Source of the DNA: an uncultured Christensenellaceae bacterium
GTDB lineage: Bacteria > Bacillota > Clostridia > Christensenellales > Pumilibacteraceae
Direction: 5' to 3'
Assembly: GCA_910587025.1 (NCBI GenBank)
Contig: CAJUKR010000002.1
Location: 1-64,000 of the forward strand
DNA: 64,000 bases
The notes under the pieces were generated by a model that saw nothing but the letters and a program-made list of their open reading frames with translations, was not told where the DNA came from and did no database searches. The position numbers and the translations under genes were made by a program. Shown here in pieces: positions 17,715 to 26,443 of this stretch. Positions within the stretch are counted from its first letter, which is position 1, and the number at the start of each line of letters is the position of its first letter.

Positions 17715-18242
17715 TTATATATTATTTTCGGAATCCCAAAGCACGGGTCTGCCGCACTCAAGCGAAGCGGGAAGATCGAGCAGACGTTGATTTCCCGAAC
17801 CGCGGAAACGAAGCGTAATATCCTTCTCGGCGAAAATAAACCGTCCGTCCACAAGCACGTCTATAAGCGACATGAGTTCGTCGGTATATTCCGTACGCGC
17901 GCGGCTCTCGCCGATCAGTTCGTCGAACGTAAAGCCCGAATAACACCAAACGTTTTTGCCCGTTTCCTTTTTAACGCGGCGAAGAAGTCCGAGCAGTTCC
18001 CTTTGATTCTCCGGTTCGAACGGCTCGCCGCCGAGAATCGTCAAACCCTCTACATAAGCGGGAGACAAAGCGTCGATAATACTTTGCTCGGTTTCGTCGG
18101 TATATTTCTTACCGTAATCGAAATCCCACGCTATCTCGTTGAAGCAACCGGGACAATGGTGACGGCAACCCGAGACGAAGAGCGAAACTCTGACGCCCTT
18201 TCCGTTCGCGATATCTCTACGTTTCAATTCGGCTACATACAT
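17715..18242 (-). CDS. nrdG: Anaerobic ribonucleotide reductase activating protein
   Basis: The 175-residue radical-SAM activase installs the glycyl radical on NrdD. The cluster cysteines are visible as CRHHCPGC (C-x3-C-x2-C), followed by the GGEPFEPENQ segment. It lies 47 bases downstream of nrdD in the same direction and ends at a strong terminator, so the two form the class III RNR operon. Confidence 0.97.
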   Translation of the reverse strand: MYVAELKRRDIANGKGVRVSLFVSGCRHHCPGCFNEIAWDFDYGKKYTDETEQSIIDALSPAYVEGLTILGGEPFEPENQRELLGLLRRVKKETGKNVWCYSGFTFDELIGESRARTEYTDELMSLIDVLVDGRFIFAEKDITLRFRGSGNQRLLDLPASLECGRPVLWDSENNI

Positions 18243-18289
18243 ATACTCTTTCCAATGCGCCGCTTAACGCGCGCCTCTTTTTATCCGAA

Positions 18290-20461
18290 TCACAGATGCA
18301 AAACGCGTTCTTTGATCTCCTGCGTGCGTCCCTGATTCCAGAACTGCGAACCGATATAACCGCAGGTACGACGAGCGACGTTCAGCTTGGACTGATTGCG
18401 GTTTCCGCAATTCGGACATTCCCATATGAGCTTTCCGCCGTCTTCGACGATCCTGATTTCGCCGTCGAAACCGCAATCCTGGCAATAGTCAGACTTGGTA
18501 TTAAGTTCGGCGTACATGATATTGTCGTAAATAAATTTCATAACCGACAATACCGCTTCGATATTGTTCTGCATATTCGGAACTTCGACGTACGAGATCG
18601 CGCCGCCGGGAGAAAGCGCCTGGAATTTGCTCTCGAGTTCGAGCTTGTCGAATGCGTCGATGGGCTCGGTAACGTGCACATGATAACTGTTTGTGATATA
18701 TGCTTTGTCGGTGACGCCGGGAATCATGCCGAAACGCTTCTGCAAACACTTGGCGAACTTGTAAGTCGTGGATTCGAGCGGAGTACCGTAAAGCGAATAG
18801 TGTATGTTTTCGTCCGCTTTCCACTTCGCGCAGGCGTCGTTGAGCTTCCGCATAACTTCCAAGCCCAAATCCTCGCCTTCCTTTTCGGTCAGTTTTTTAC
18901 CGATAAGTTCGTATACGCATTCCCAAAGTCCGGCATAACCGAGAGAGATCGTCGAATAACCGCCGTGAAGAAGTTTATCGATCTTCTCACCCTTCTTGAG
19001 CCGTGCGAGCGCGCCGTACTGCCAAAGAATGGGCGCGGCGTCGGAAAGCGTGCCTTCGAGCCGTTTATGACGCGCCTGGAGCGCTCTGTGGCAAAGCTCG
19101 AGCCTGTCGTCGAGTATTTTCCAGAAATCGTCGAGATTGCCGTGTCCCGCCGTACATGCGACGTCGACAAGGTTTATCGTAACAACGCCCTGATTGAATC
19201 GACCGTAATATTTGGGCTTGCCTTCTTCGTCCACATACGGTGTCAGGAAGGAGCGGCAACCCATGCAGGTATAGCACTGACCGTTACCGTTCTGATCGAC
19301 CTTGAGCTTGAGCATCATTTTTTCGGAAATATAATCGGGTACAAGACGCTTGGCGGTGCACTTGGCAGCGAGCTTCGTAAGATAATAATACGGCGAATCG
19401 TCGCGGATATTATCCTCTTCGAGTACATATATCAGTTTGGGGAACGCAGGCGTAACGTACGCGCCCACTTCATTCTTGACGCCTTCGTAACGCTGAACGA
19501 GCATTTCCTCGATCACGAGCGCAAGATCCTTCTTTTCCGTTTCGCTTCTCGCTTCGCCGAGGTACATGAATATGGTAACAAACGGCGCCTGACCGTTCGT
19601 CGTAAGCAACGTAACGAGCTGATACTGTATGGTCTGTATACCTTTTTTGATCTCTTCGCGCAGACGTTTCTCCACGATCGCCGCGCGCACCTCAGCGCTC
19701 GGAGAAACTTCCATCATTGTAGCTTCTTTTTCGACGTCGCGGGTGATCTTTTCGCGTGAAATCTGCACGAACGGCATAAGATGCGTCAGGCTTATAGACT
19801 GTCCGCCGTACTGATTGGACGCCACCTGCGCGATTATCTGAGTCGCGATATTGCACGCGGTCGAAAATGAATGCGGCTTTTCGATCATCGTACCCGAAAT
19901 GACGGTGCCGTTCTGAAGCATGTCTTCGAGATTGACGAGATCGCAGTTATGCATATGCTGAGCGAAATAGTCGGCGTCATGAAAATGAATGAGCCCCTCT
20001 TCGTGAGCCTGCACGATATCTGTCGGAAGGAAAAGACGTTTGGTCAGATCCTTGCTGACCTCGCCCGCCATATAGTCGCGCTGAACGGAATTGACGGCAG
20101 GGTTCTTATTCGAGTTCTCCTGTTTGATCTCCTCGTTATTGCTCTCTATAAGCGTCAGGATAGACTTATCCGTCGTGTTTGCGCGACGGGCAAGGTTACG
20201 CTGATGGCGATAGCGGATATAACGCTTTGCGACTTCGTACGCGCCAAGGCGCATGATATTCGTTTCCACGAAGTCCTGCACTTCCTCGACATTGACCGCG
20301 CGATTCATCTTCGCACAGTCCTTTTCGACCGTAAGTGCAAGCGTATCGATCCACTCGTCCGAAAGCTCGGCAACGCCGGCTTTATTCGCTTTTTTGATCG
20401 CATTCGCAATTTTGTCCCTGTCGAATTCGACTTCCGAACCGTCTCTCTTGATGATCTTCAT
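18290..20461 (-). CDS. nrdD: Anaerobic ribonucleoside-triphosphate reductase
   Basis: This 723-residue class III reductase makes dNTPs under strict anaerobiosis. It has an N-terminal ATP-cone (about 1-90, starting KIIKRDGSEVEFDRDKI), the catalytic barrel, a C-terminal zinc site (CQDCGF and CPNCGNR) and the glycyl-radical loop RTCGYIG some 20 residues from the end. An SD-like GAAGGG precedes the ATG. Expression is probably repressed by NrdR through two boxes upstream. Confidence 0.98.
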   Translation of the reverse strand: MKIIKRDGSEVEFDRDKIANAIKKANKAGVAELSDEWIDTLALTVEKDCAKMNRAVNVEEVQDFVETNIMRLGAYEVAKRYIRYRHQRNLARRANTTDKSILTLIESNNEEIKQENSNKNPAVNSVQRDYMAGEVSKDLTKRLFLPTDIVQAHEEGLIHFHDADYFAQHMHNCDLVNLEDMLQNGTVISGTMIEKPHSFSTACNIATQIIAQVASNQYGGQSISLTHLMPFVQISREKITRDVEKEATMMEVSPSAEVRAAIVEKRLREEIKKGIQTIQYQLVTLLTTNGQAPFVTIFMYLGEARSETEKKDLALVIEEMLVQRYEGVKNEVGAYVTPAFPKLIYVLEEDNIRDDSPYYYLTKLAAKCTAKRLVPDYISEKMMLKLKVDQNGNGQCYTCMGCRSFLTPYVDEEGKPKYYGRFNQGVVTINLVDVACTAGHGNLDDFWKILDDRLELCHRALQARHKRLEGTLSDAAPILWQYGALARLKKGEKIDKLLHGGYSTISLGYAGLWECVYELIGKKLTEKEGEDLGLEVMRKLNDACAKWKADENIHYSLYGTPLESTTYKFAKCLQKRFGMIPGVTDKAYITNSYHVHVTEPIDAFDKLELESKFQALSPGGAISYVEVPNMQNNIEAVLSVMKFIYDNIMYAELNTKSDYCQDCGFDGEIRIVEDGGKLIWECPNCGNRNQSKLNVARRTCGYIGSQFWNQGRTQEIKERVLHL

Positions 20462-20504
20462 AAATTCCGACCCTTCTTTCTGTATTATCGTTATCCTCTG
20501 TCAA

Positions 20505-20553
20505 ACACAATATATTGTAATTGTTATGCTAATATAACCACAATATATTGTGT
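20505..20553. promoter_or_regulatory. Tandem NrdR boxes upstream of nrdD
   Basis: Two near-consensus 16-bp NrdR palindromes (consensus ACACwATATATwGTGT) occur at 20505-20520 and 20538-20553, 33 bases start to start, so on the same helix face. This is the known operator layout for the dATP/ATP-sensing repressor NrdR. The rest of 20462-20798 shows no gene. Confidence 0.92.
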
Positions 20554-20746
20554 GTGAGTTCTTATATAATAATACAACGGGGAAAAAAAATCAATACCTT
20601 TTCATAAAATTTTTATAAATATTTTTTACTGAATCGTCACCCAAACGCTTGACAAACAAAAAAAGACATAAAAGAATTATGTATTTTACAAACGGATGTC
20701 ATAAGTTGCTTCGAGCGCCGCATAATATGCCGTAATGTCCGTAACG

Positions 20747-20776
20747 AAAAACCCGCGGGCAGTTCCGCGGGTTTCT
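20747..20776 (-). terminator. Terminator after the L15-like membrane protein gene
   Basis: Stem AACCCGCGG pairs with CCGCGGGTT across a 6-base loop, with T5 following on the minus strand. Confidence 0.85.
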
Positions 20777-20798
20777 TTGCTTTATTCATATAATTCGT

Positions 20799-22103
20799 TT
20801 ATTCGTCGAGCACAGCAGCCCCGCCCGTCATGACGATCATTTTCACCGCGTCGAGCGAAAAATCCTGAGCCTTTACCGTCAGCGGCTTGTCGAGCGTGCC
20901 GCGCGCAAGCACTTTGACGTAACCTACGCTGCGCGAAACTATCTTTTTGTCTATAAGCGACTGAATATCCACCGTATCGCCGGACGTGAAATTTTTGGAT
21001 AGCGTGTCTATATTGACTATGGTTTTTTTATTTCCGCGGATATCGCCCCGTCTTCCCTCGTCTTTTTCGGCACGGATAACAAGCGCTTCCGCAGCTTCTT
21101 CGGTAACTGTCTTTGCCGCTTCGGTCACCGTAACCGACTCCCGAATATCGAGTCCGGTCACGACCTTGAACTTCTCGCGGCTGAGCGTGCCGAAATCCGC
21201 GGTAACGACTTCCGTCCCGACGTCGCCCGTCGCAAGCAGTTTTATGAGCTTACGCTTTATAAGCGCGTCTGTGGTTTCGTACGGCATCGAATAATCAATG
21301 CCCTTTTCATCTCCCGCTTCCGCACCGAGTCCCGTCATCATTCTGTCTATCAGTTCTCCCGCCCACCTGACCGAACGAGCTGACTTGAGTTTGAGCCGCA
21401 CCGGAGTCGGCGCATAACGTTTGGACTGCGACGCGTCCTCGAATATGTATTTTTCGTTTTCAAGGCTTACGGGATCGAGGGCGAGATAGAGCGATAACGT
21501 TTTACCTCTGATCGCAAACCTGCCGACCGTCTGCCGTCCGTAACGGAACGAATCGTTTTGCCAGCACATACGCGACCCGACTTTTTTATACGACAACAAC
21601 TTGTTTTTGAGCGCGGAGTAACGCTCCTGTACGGCGTCGTCCGATTGAATAAGTTTCGCCGTAAACGAACGGTTATACATTACGAAAATACGTTTGCTCG
21701 CAATTGCTCCGTGTTCCGCCTGCGCCGTGACAACGGACATATCGCCGTTTCCTTCGTAAACTTGCTCGGCTTCCTCTTCGACAGGCTTCGCTTCGGTTTT
21801 ACTTTCCGAAACGGGATCGGGCTTTGTTTCCGATTCATCTTCAATTTCTTCCGCCAATGCGGTTTCGAATATTGCCGTTTCCGCGGCTTCCGATTTCTCT
21901 TCGACTTCGACGGTATCGGAATTATCCGCCGTACCGCCGCCCAAACTCTTTTTCTTCTTGTCGCGGGCAAGGACGATCACATTTACGATCACAAGCAGAA
22001 CGGCGGCGGCAAGAATGATCACGGTAAGAATTATCTGCACCGCAGACGACATATCGGTCGCTCCGTCGGCTTCCGAAAATAACGAATAAAATAAATCAAG
22101 CAT
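20799..22103 (-). CDS. Membrane protein with L15/L18e-like C-terminal domain
   Basis: Start is ATG 22103 with GGAGGGAAAT upstream. The 434-residue protein has one membrane helix (about 22-46), an acidic low-complexity linker (about 55-125), a conserved central region (MYNRSFTAKLIQ, LLSYKKVGSRMCW), and a C-terminal segment (about 350-434: VNIDTLSKNFTSGDTVD, VKVLARGTLDKPLTV, GGAAV) that resembles the C-terminal half of ribosomal protein uL15. It cannot be the real L15, given length and membrane anchor. Function is unknown. It is a single-gene unit. Confidence 0.7.
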   Translation of the reverse strand: MLDLFYSLFSEADGATDMSSAVQIILTVIILAAAVLLVIVNVIVLARDKKKKSLGGGTADNSDTVEVEEKSEAAETAIFETALAEEIEDESETKPDPVSESKTEAKPVEEEAEQVYEGNGDMSVVTAQAEHGAIASKRIFVMYNRSFTAKLIQSDDAVQERYSALKNKLLSYKKVGSRMCWQNDSFRYGRQTVGRFAIRGKTLSLYLALDPVSLENEKYIFEDASQSKRYAPTPVRLKLKSARSVRWAGELIDRMMTGLGAEAGDEKGIDYSMPYETTDALIKRKLIKLLATGDVGTEVVTADFGTLSREKFKVVTGLDIRESVTVTEAAKTVTEEAAEALVIRAEKDEGRRGDIRGNKKTIVNIDTLSKNFTSGDTVDIQSLIDKKIVSRSVGYVKVLARGTLDKPLTVKAQDFSLDAVKMIVMTGGAAVLDE

Positions 22104-22152
22104 ATTTCCCTCCTTTGATTTCGACCGCACTGCGATATTTGCTATCGAAACT

Positions 22153-22181
22153 ACTATAACACAACCGCGTAATAAAATCAA
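22153..22181 (-). promoter_or_regulatory. Promoter of the L15-like gene
   Basis: TTGATT (22181-22176) and TATAGT (22158-22153) are 17 bases apart on the minus strand. Confidence 0.65.
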
Positions 22182-22318
22182 TACTTTTTGAAATATTCGT
22201 ATGAAAATTATAAAAGGCGTCGCCGTAAATTTTACGTCAATGCCTTTATGTCGATTGTACAGCGAGCCCACACGCCCATCTCAAGATTTCTCCGCCGTAG
22301 ACCGGCTCAGACTAACAA

Positions 22319-22582
22319 TCAAATTAAACACTCCATAGCTAAAAGCAAGCCCACTTTTAATCCTTCCTTAAAATTAATATACTCTCCCTCGGCGCATAAC
22401 CCCATTTCCGAATTGTCTAAACGTTCAAAAATCTTTCTTTGATCATCATCTAATATATCAATGAGTTGCTTATAAAATTTATATGACTCATCGGACATTT
22501 TTTTATATTTTTCACTTAACGATATATGTTCACTTAAACTTTCATTGTCAAAATAAATTCTTTCGATAATTGATTTCTTCAT
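22319..22582 (-). CDS. Small hypothetical protein, DUF6809-like
   Basis: The start is ATG 22582, behind AAGGAGA; upstream ATGs in frame lack an SD. The 87-residue, mostly helical protein (EKYKKMSDESYKFY, LDDDQRKIFERLD, FKEGLKVGLLLAMECL) resembles the DUF6809 family found beside small XRE regulators in Clostridia. No catalytic motif is visible. It is divergent from the XRE gene with shared palindromic operators, so the two likely form one regulated module. The function is unknown. Confidence 0.6.
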   Translation of the reverse strand: MKKSIIERIYFDNESLSEHISLSEKYKKMSDESYKFYKQLIDILDDDQRKIFERLDNSEMGLCAEGEYINFKEGLKVGLLLAMECLI

Positions 22583-22601
22583 TAAACATTCTCCTTGTTG
22601 T

Positions 22602-22694
22602 ATCTGTAGCACAGATTAATTGTATTATATATCTGTATCACAGAATTGTCAAGACTTTTCGAATAAAAAGTTGTAAAATATCTGTATTATGGAA
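22602..22694. promoter_or_regulatory. Three XRE operator sites
   Basis: ATCTGT-agc-ACAGAT (22602-22616) is a perfect 6-3-6 palindrome. ATCTGT-atc-ACAGAA (22631-22645) matches with one change. A third half-site ATCTGT (22680-22685) overlaps the region just before the XRE start codon. A TAAAAT -10 at 22674-22679 leaves only 9 bases to ATG 22689, with no SD. Binding here would repress both divergent genes. Confidence 0.75.
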
Positions 22695-22904
22695 ATCAAT
22701 ATGAAAGAGCTCGGAGAAAGGATAAAAGAATTGAGAACCGAACGCGGATTGTCTCAAAAAGAATTGGCGGATAAAATAGGCGTCGCAACAAATACCGTTT
22801 CACAGTACGAAAGCGGAAAATCAAAAACAAGTATAGATGTTTTGGTCAATTTGGCAACAGAACTGGATACGACGACCGACTTCCTTCTCGGCTTGGAGCA
22901 TTAA
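22689..22904 (+). CDS. Small XRE-family repressor
   Basis: The 71-residue protein is a single helix-turn-helix domain (IKELRTERGLSQKELADKIG and the recognition helix NTVSQYESGKS). It starts at ATG 22689 from what looks like a leaderless message; ATG 22701 is an alternative but also lacks an SD. It probably represses itself and the divergent DUF6809-like gene through the three operators between them. Confidence 0.9.
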   Translation: MEINMKELGERIKELRTERGLSQKELADKIGVATNTVSQYESGKSKTSIDVLVNLATELDTTTDFLLGLEH

Positions 22905-22907
22905 AAT

Positions 22908-22941
22908 AAAAAAATCGTTGACGAAAGTCAACGATTTTTTA
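22908..22941. terminator. Bidirectional terminator
   Basis: AAAAAATCGTTGAC pairs with its complement around a GAAA tetraloop, between the XRE gene and rpsR. Confidence 0.9.
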
Positions 22942-22948
22942 TTTCCGA

Positions 22949-23227
22949 TTATTCTCCCTTAAACGGAAGAAGCGCGACCATTCTCGCACGCTTGATAGCG
23001 ACGGTAAGCTGACGCTGATGACGCGCACAGCATCCGCTCGTACGAGCGGAGATGATCTTACCTTTTTCGGTCACATATCTTCTGAGGCGCGAAACGTCCT
23101 TATAGTCGATTTCGGCAACGCCTTTTTCGCAGAATTCGCAAACCTTTTTCTTCATGGGACGACGGGGCTTCTTTACCTTATCGTCGCCGAAGTCCTTGTT
23201 CGCGGACGAAACTTTTTTATTGTCCAT
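22949..23227 (-). CDS. rpsR: 30S ribosomal protein S18
   Basis: A 92-residue S18 with the zinc-binding (C+) form, shown by CEFC and GCCARHQ, and the conserved [19 protein letters not shown] core. It binds S6 on the ribosome platform. It is the third gene of the rpsF-ssb-rpsR operon, 23 bases after ssb. Confidence 0.98.
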   Translation of the reverse strand: MDNKKVSSANKDFGDDKVKKPRRPMKKKVCEFCEKGVAEIDYKDVSRLRRYVTEKGKIISARTSGCCARHQRQLTVAIKRARMVALLPFKGE

Positions 23228-23250
23228 GATTTAACTCCTGATTTGTTTAA

Positions 23251-23658
23251 TTAGAACGGAAGGGAGTCGTCGGAAACGGGCTCGAGATTACGGCTTGCCT
23301 TGGGAGCGGCAGGCGCGGGGCTGTCGCCCGCTTCGCCTCTCGGAGTGAGGAACTCGACCTCGTCCGCCGTAACGTCTACGCTCTGACGTCTGTTGCCTTC
23401 CTTGTCGGTATAATCGCTGATCTGAATGGAACCGGTTACGCCTACTTTTCTGCCCTTTGCGAGGAACGAACCGCAGTTCTCCGCCGTCTTACGGAAAGTA
23501 ACGACGCGGAAGAAATCCGCCGTGCGCTCTCCGTCCGACGATCCGGAATTGAACCGACGATTGACCGCAACGGTAAAACGACAAACGGGAACGCCGCTCG
23601 CCGATACAGAGTAATCGGGATCTCCGGTCAGATTACCGATAAGAAAAATCTTATTCAT
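23251..23658 (-). CDS. ssb: Single-stranded DNA-binding protein
   Basis: The 135-residue SSB has an OB fold (about 1-100, MNKIFLIGNLTGDPDY start), a short flexible linker and the acidic tip ending DDSLPF that recruits replication and repair partners. Its place between rpsF and rpsR is the classic Firmicutes arrangement. Confidence 0.98.
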   Translation of the reverse strand: MNKIFLIGNLTGDPDYSVSASGVPVCRFTVAVNRRFNSGSSDGERTADFFRVVTFRKTAENCGSFLAKGRKVGVTGSIQISDYTDKEGNRRQSVDVTADEVEFLTPRGEAGDSPAPAAPKASRNLEPVSDDSLPF

Positions 23659-23684
23659 TCTTGACTCCTGATGTGAGTTGCGGA

Positions 23685-24140
23685 TTATTCCGCCTTGGGT
23701 TCTTCGGCAACCGTTTCGATAGCCTCTTCGACCTGTTCCGCTTTGGCTGCGGCTTCCGCTGCTGCTGCGGCTGCGGCTTCTTCGCGGGCTTTTGCATTAG
23801 CGGCGGCTTTCTCCGCTGCTTTCGCGCGTCTTTCGTCCTCTGCGCGGGTGAGCTTGTTCGACACCTTCTTCGTCGTAACGAATCTCATTACGGCATCGGT
23901 GATACGCATCTGACGCTCGATCTCCGCGGGCAGATCGGAAGGACCGCTATAGTTCATGAGAACGTAATAACCTTCGCTCATAAAATCTATCTTATAAGCG
24001 AGTTTACGCATCCCCCATTTGTTGACCTCGGCGGTTCCGCCTGCGGCGGTAACGACCTTCTCGAAACGGGCGATAAGCTCCTCACGTGCGGTTTCCTCCA
24101 TCTTAGGCGAAACGATGTAAAGCACTTCGTATTCAGTCAT
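23685..24140 (-). CDS. rpsF: 30S ribosomal protein S6
   Basis: A 151-residue S6. The N-terminal ~95 residues form the S6 fold (MTEYEVLYIVSPKMEE, RKLAYKI, YYVLMNY). An alanine/glutamate-rich extension of about 50 residues follows, longer than in most S6 proteins and likely helical. It heads the rpsF-ssb-rpsR operon behind a structured leader. Confidence 0.97.
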   Translation of the reverse strand: MTEYEVLYIVSPKMEETAREELIARFEKVVTAAGGTAEVNKWGMRKLAYKIDFMSEGYYVLMNYSGPSDLPAEIERQMRITDAVMRFVTTKKVSNKLTRAEDERRAKAAEKAAANAKAREEAAAAAAAEAAAKAEQVEEAIETVAEEPKAE

Positions 24141-24169
24141 AGTTGTTTTTACCTCCTTGTGGATTTGAA

Positions 24170-24203
24170 GCCTGCGCCTACCCCGCCGTAGCGGTGCGCA
24201 AGC
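24170..24203 (-). promoter_or_regulatory. Candidate S6:S18 autoregulatory leader hairpin
   Basis: In the leader of rpsF, an 8-bp outer stem (GCTTGCGC with GCGCAGGC, one G-U) encloses a CCGC-TACG-GCGG hairpin and unpaired bases. Firmicutes rpsF leaders are known to carry an S6:S18-binding element with a CCG-containing bulge. Position fits; the exact consensus was not checked. Confidence 0.45.
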
Positions 24204-24207
24204 AAGG

Positions 24208-24241
24208 ATAAAAGCTTCTCCGTCAAGAGAAGCTTTTATAT
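24208..24241 (-). terminator. Hairpin between zinc-ribbon gene and rpsF
   Basis: A 13-bp perfect stem (ATAAAAGCTTCTC with its complement) lies downstream of the leftward zinc-ribbon gene and upstream of the rpsF leader. It is probably that gene's terminator, isolating the ribosomal operon. Confidence 0.75.
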
Positions 24242-24283
24242 TTTAGCATATCCGTTATTAAATTGCAAGCGTTTTATACAATG

Positions 24284-25855
24284 TTAATAGTCGTAGTCTT
24301 CCGAGTCGTAATCGTCGTCGGTCACAAGCACGGCTTTGTCCGCATCCTTATCGGTCTTTTCGTCAAAGTCGTCGAAACTGTCGTCTTTTTCGGGAAGCTC
24401 GAGCAGTTTTTCGATCTTCTTCTTGGAATGAGTGAGGATACCCGCGACAAACACGGTAATAAACGCAAACGCGTTAAGTCCGAACGCCAGCCATATAAAC
24501 AGATTATTCGACTGAATGGACTCGAGAATGATATCAAACGAGAAGTTCTCGAATACGGAAACGGGATCGTTCGAGATCGATACTACAAACCAGAACAACA
24601 ACATCGCAAGCGTTTCTATGAGCGCGAAGAACGCGATGAAGAACTTGCCTTTCTTCCCTTTCTTGATCGCCGAAACGAAAGTGAAGATCATAAGCACGGA
24701 GGGAAGGAACAGTACCAGTCCGACAAAAGGATCGAACGGGAACGCACCGCCCGTGAGCGCCCACCCTCCTTCGGGGAAGAAGAACGACATTGCCGTAAAG
24801 CCCACGCCCATGACGCCTATTTCGCCGACAATATTGAATATCAGGAGCAGTCCGGACATGGCCGCCGCCGCAAGCATTGCAACGAACGCGATCCAACCGC
24901 ATATGTTGCCTTTCTTATTGAGCTTGCGCGTACGCCGCTTGATCACCGTTTCCTCATCCTCGGTCACATCGGTGGCCTCGGGATCTGTTATCGCATAATC
25001 AAACTCGGGGTTGACGGGTTTATCGTAATCGGGCGATGTGAAATCGAAATCGTTGTAATCGCGGCAATTGTAATTGCGTACGTCGCGGTCGTTGTAAAGT
25101 TTACCTTTCTTGCCCTTCTTTTTCTTCTTTTTCTTGTCCTTCTTCGTCTCGGGTTCCGGCTCGGAATCCGTGCTGAAATATACGGGTTCGGACTCGGGCA
25201 TGGAATACAACGAATCGGGCTGAAGTTCGGGAACGGGCTCGGGCTTCGGTTCGGGTCTCACATAGACGGGCTCCGGCTCGGGCATGACAAACATCGGCTG
25301 AGGCGGAGGATTCGAAACGAAGTACATCGGTTCGGGAACAGGCTCGGGCTTCGGTTCCGGTTTGGGTTCCGGAATAGGCTCGGGCTCGGGTTCGGGAACA
25401 GGCTCCGGCTCCGGTATAGGTTCCGGAATCGGTTCCGGTTTAGGCTCGGGAACAGGCTCCGGTTCGGGTTCTTTGATTTGTTCTGCAGGCTTTACTTCCG
25501 GCTCTGCGGGTTTTACGGGCGTGGGTACGGGCTGATAAACAGTCTGATAAATCGTACGGGGAGGCGTTTTATCCGTCTTTGCATTCGCGGCTTTTTCGAC
25601 CAGCGAAGTGTATTCCTCTTTCGTAAGATATATTCCTTCCGCCTTTTCTTTGGATTTCTCCCGCATCATCTCCATGTAGTCTTTGCGCAATGCTTCGTAC
25701 TCGTCCATTCCGGGCTTAGGAGAAGGTTTATACGCATTCGACGACGTAGGCCTGCGATGAACACGCATGCGGCAACCGCAGCGGGGGCATACCTGTATAT
25801 CCTCCAACTGCAATGCGAATATTTCGCCGCATCTTGCACATCTGACTTTTGCCAT
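24284..25855 (-). CDS. Zinc-ribbon membrane protein with Pro-Glu repeat arm
   Basis: This 523-residue protein starts with a zinc ribbon (Cys6, Cys9, Cys23, Cys26). A long arm of PEPEP/EPKPEP-type repeats follows (about 115-215), then charged K-rich and acidic stretches, and a C-terminal block of about five membrane helices (about 318-490), ending in an acidic tail. The Pro-Glu arm should be stiff and extended. No enzyme motif is seen and I do not recognise the family. It is a single gene with its own terminator. Confidence 0.75.
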   Translation of the reverse strand: MAKVRCARCGEIFALQLEDIQVCPRCGCRMRVHRRPTSSNAYKPSPKPGMDEYEALRKDYMEMMREKSKEKAEGIYLTKEEYTSLVEKAANAKTDKTPPRTIYQTVYQPVPTPVKPAEPEVKPAEQIKEPEPEPVPEPKPEPIPEPIPEPEPVPEPEPEPIPEPKPEPKPEPVPEPMYFVSNPPPQPMFVMPEPEPVYVRPEPKPEPVPELQPDSLYSMPESEPVYFSTDSEPEPETKKDKKKKKKKGKKGKLYNDRDVRNYNCRDYNDFDFTSPDYDKPVNPEFDYAITDPEATDVTEDEETVIKRRTRKLNKKGNICGWIAFVAMLAAAAMSGLLLIFNIVGEIGVMGVGFTAMSFFFPEGGWALTGGAFPFDPFVGLVLFLPSVLMIFTFVSAIKKGKKGKFFIAFFALIETLAMLLFWFVVSISNDPVSVFENFSFDIILESIQSNNLFIWLAFGLNAFAFITVFVAGILTHSKKKIEKLLELPEKDDSFDDFDEKTDKDADKAVLVTDDDYDSEDYDY

Positions 25856-26075
25856 TTTTCTTTATTACCCCCTACGGTAAGTACAATCGAATTCTCGGAA
25901 TGTGTACATTATACACGATTGTTCGACAAGTGTCAAGTAATAAAATTACTCTGAATTATTATTCCACCGATTATGCGCAGATATTAACGCAATATTATAT
26001 GCAATTTCTGTAATACGCGCTTTTATAAACGCACACGGCATAAAAAAGAAATATTTTACAGCGACGTATTTTTCC

Positions 26076-26104
26076 TTGACAAATCAGATATAATAGTGTA
26101 TACT
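26076..26104 (+). promoter_or_regulatory. Promoter upstream of the initiator tRNA
   Basis: TTGACA at 26076-26081 and TATACT at 26099-26104 are 17 bases apart. The transcript would carry a leader of about 145 bases, with a GCGGAG-att-CTCCGC hairpin (26212-26226), before the tRNA. Otherwise 25856-26257 holds no gene I can support. Confidence 0.65.
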
Positions 26105-26257
26105 TCCTAAGCACTGAGATCAAATACGTACGATTTGTTTTCGTAGCGGGGACCGATCGATCACTTTGCGAAATTTTTTGGAAATTCGAATTTTCTTTTT
26201 TTCCATTTACTGCGGAGATTCTCCGCGAAAGACAAATTTTACTTATTTTCCATCCGT

Positions 26258-26333
26258 CGCGGGGTGGAGCAATCGGTAGCTTGCTGGGCTCATAACCCAG
26301 AGGTTGGAGGTTCGAGTCCTCTCCCCGCAACCA
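26258..26333 (+). tRNA. Initiator tRNA-fMet (CAU)
   Basis: A cloverleaf with anticodon CAT at 26291-26293 and encoded CCA. The C1-A72 mismatch and three G-C pairs at the base of the anticodon stem (CTGGG/CCCAG) are the marks of bacterial initiator tRNA, distinct from the elongator tRNA-Met at 58362. Confidence 0.95.
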
Positions 26334-26338
26334 ATATA

Positions 26339-26370
26339 ACGACCCAAACCTTTCGGTTAGGGTCGTTTTT
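26339..26370 (+). terminator. Terminator after the initiator tRNA
   Basis: ACGACCC-aaACC stem pairs with GGTtaGGGTCGT and is followed by T5. Confidence 0.85.
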
Positions 26371-26410
26371 CGTTTACATCCGACTTTCCGTCTTTTCCTT
26401 TTTCTTTCAC

Positions 26411-26439
26411 TTGCTTAAAACAGCGCGTTGTGATATACT
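26411..26439 (+). promoter_or_regulatory. Promoter abutting the apbE start
   Basis: TTGCTT at 26411-26416 and the extended -10 TGaTATACT (hexamer 26434-26439) are 17 bases apart. Only 4 bases lie between the -10 and the first of two tandem ATGs (26444, 26447), implying a leaderless message. Confidence 0.7.
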
Positions 26440-26443
26440 CGTA

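Noticed and set aside
25195..25500. Pro-Glu coding repeats as a DNA-level repeat element
   Set aside because: The repetition follows the protein arm (PEPEP units) in one intact frame and needs no separate DNA element.
26264..26443. Extended apbE frame reaching back into the initiator tRNA
   Set aside because: It would overlap the tRNA and its terminator; the lipoprotein signal starts at 26444.
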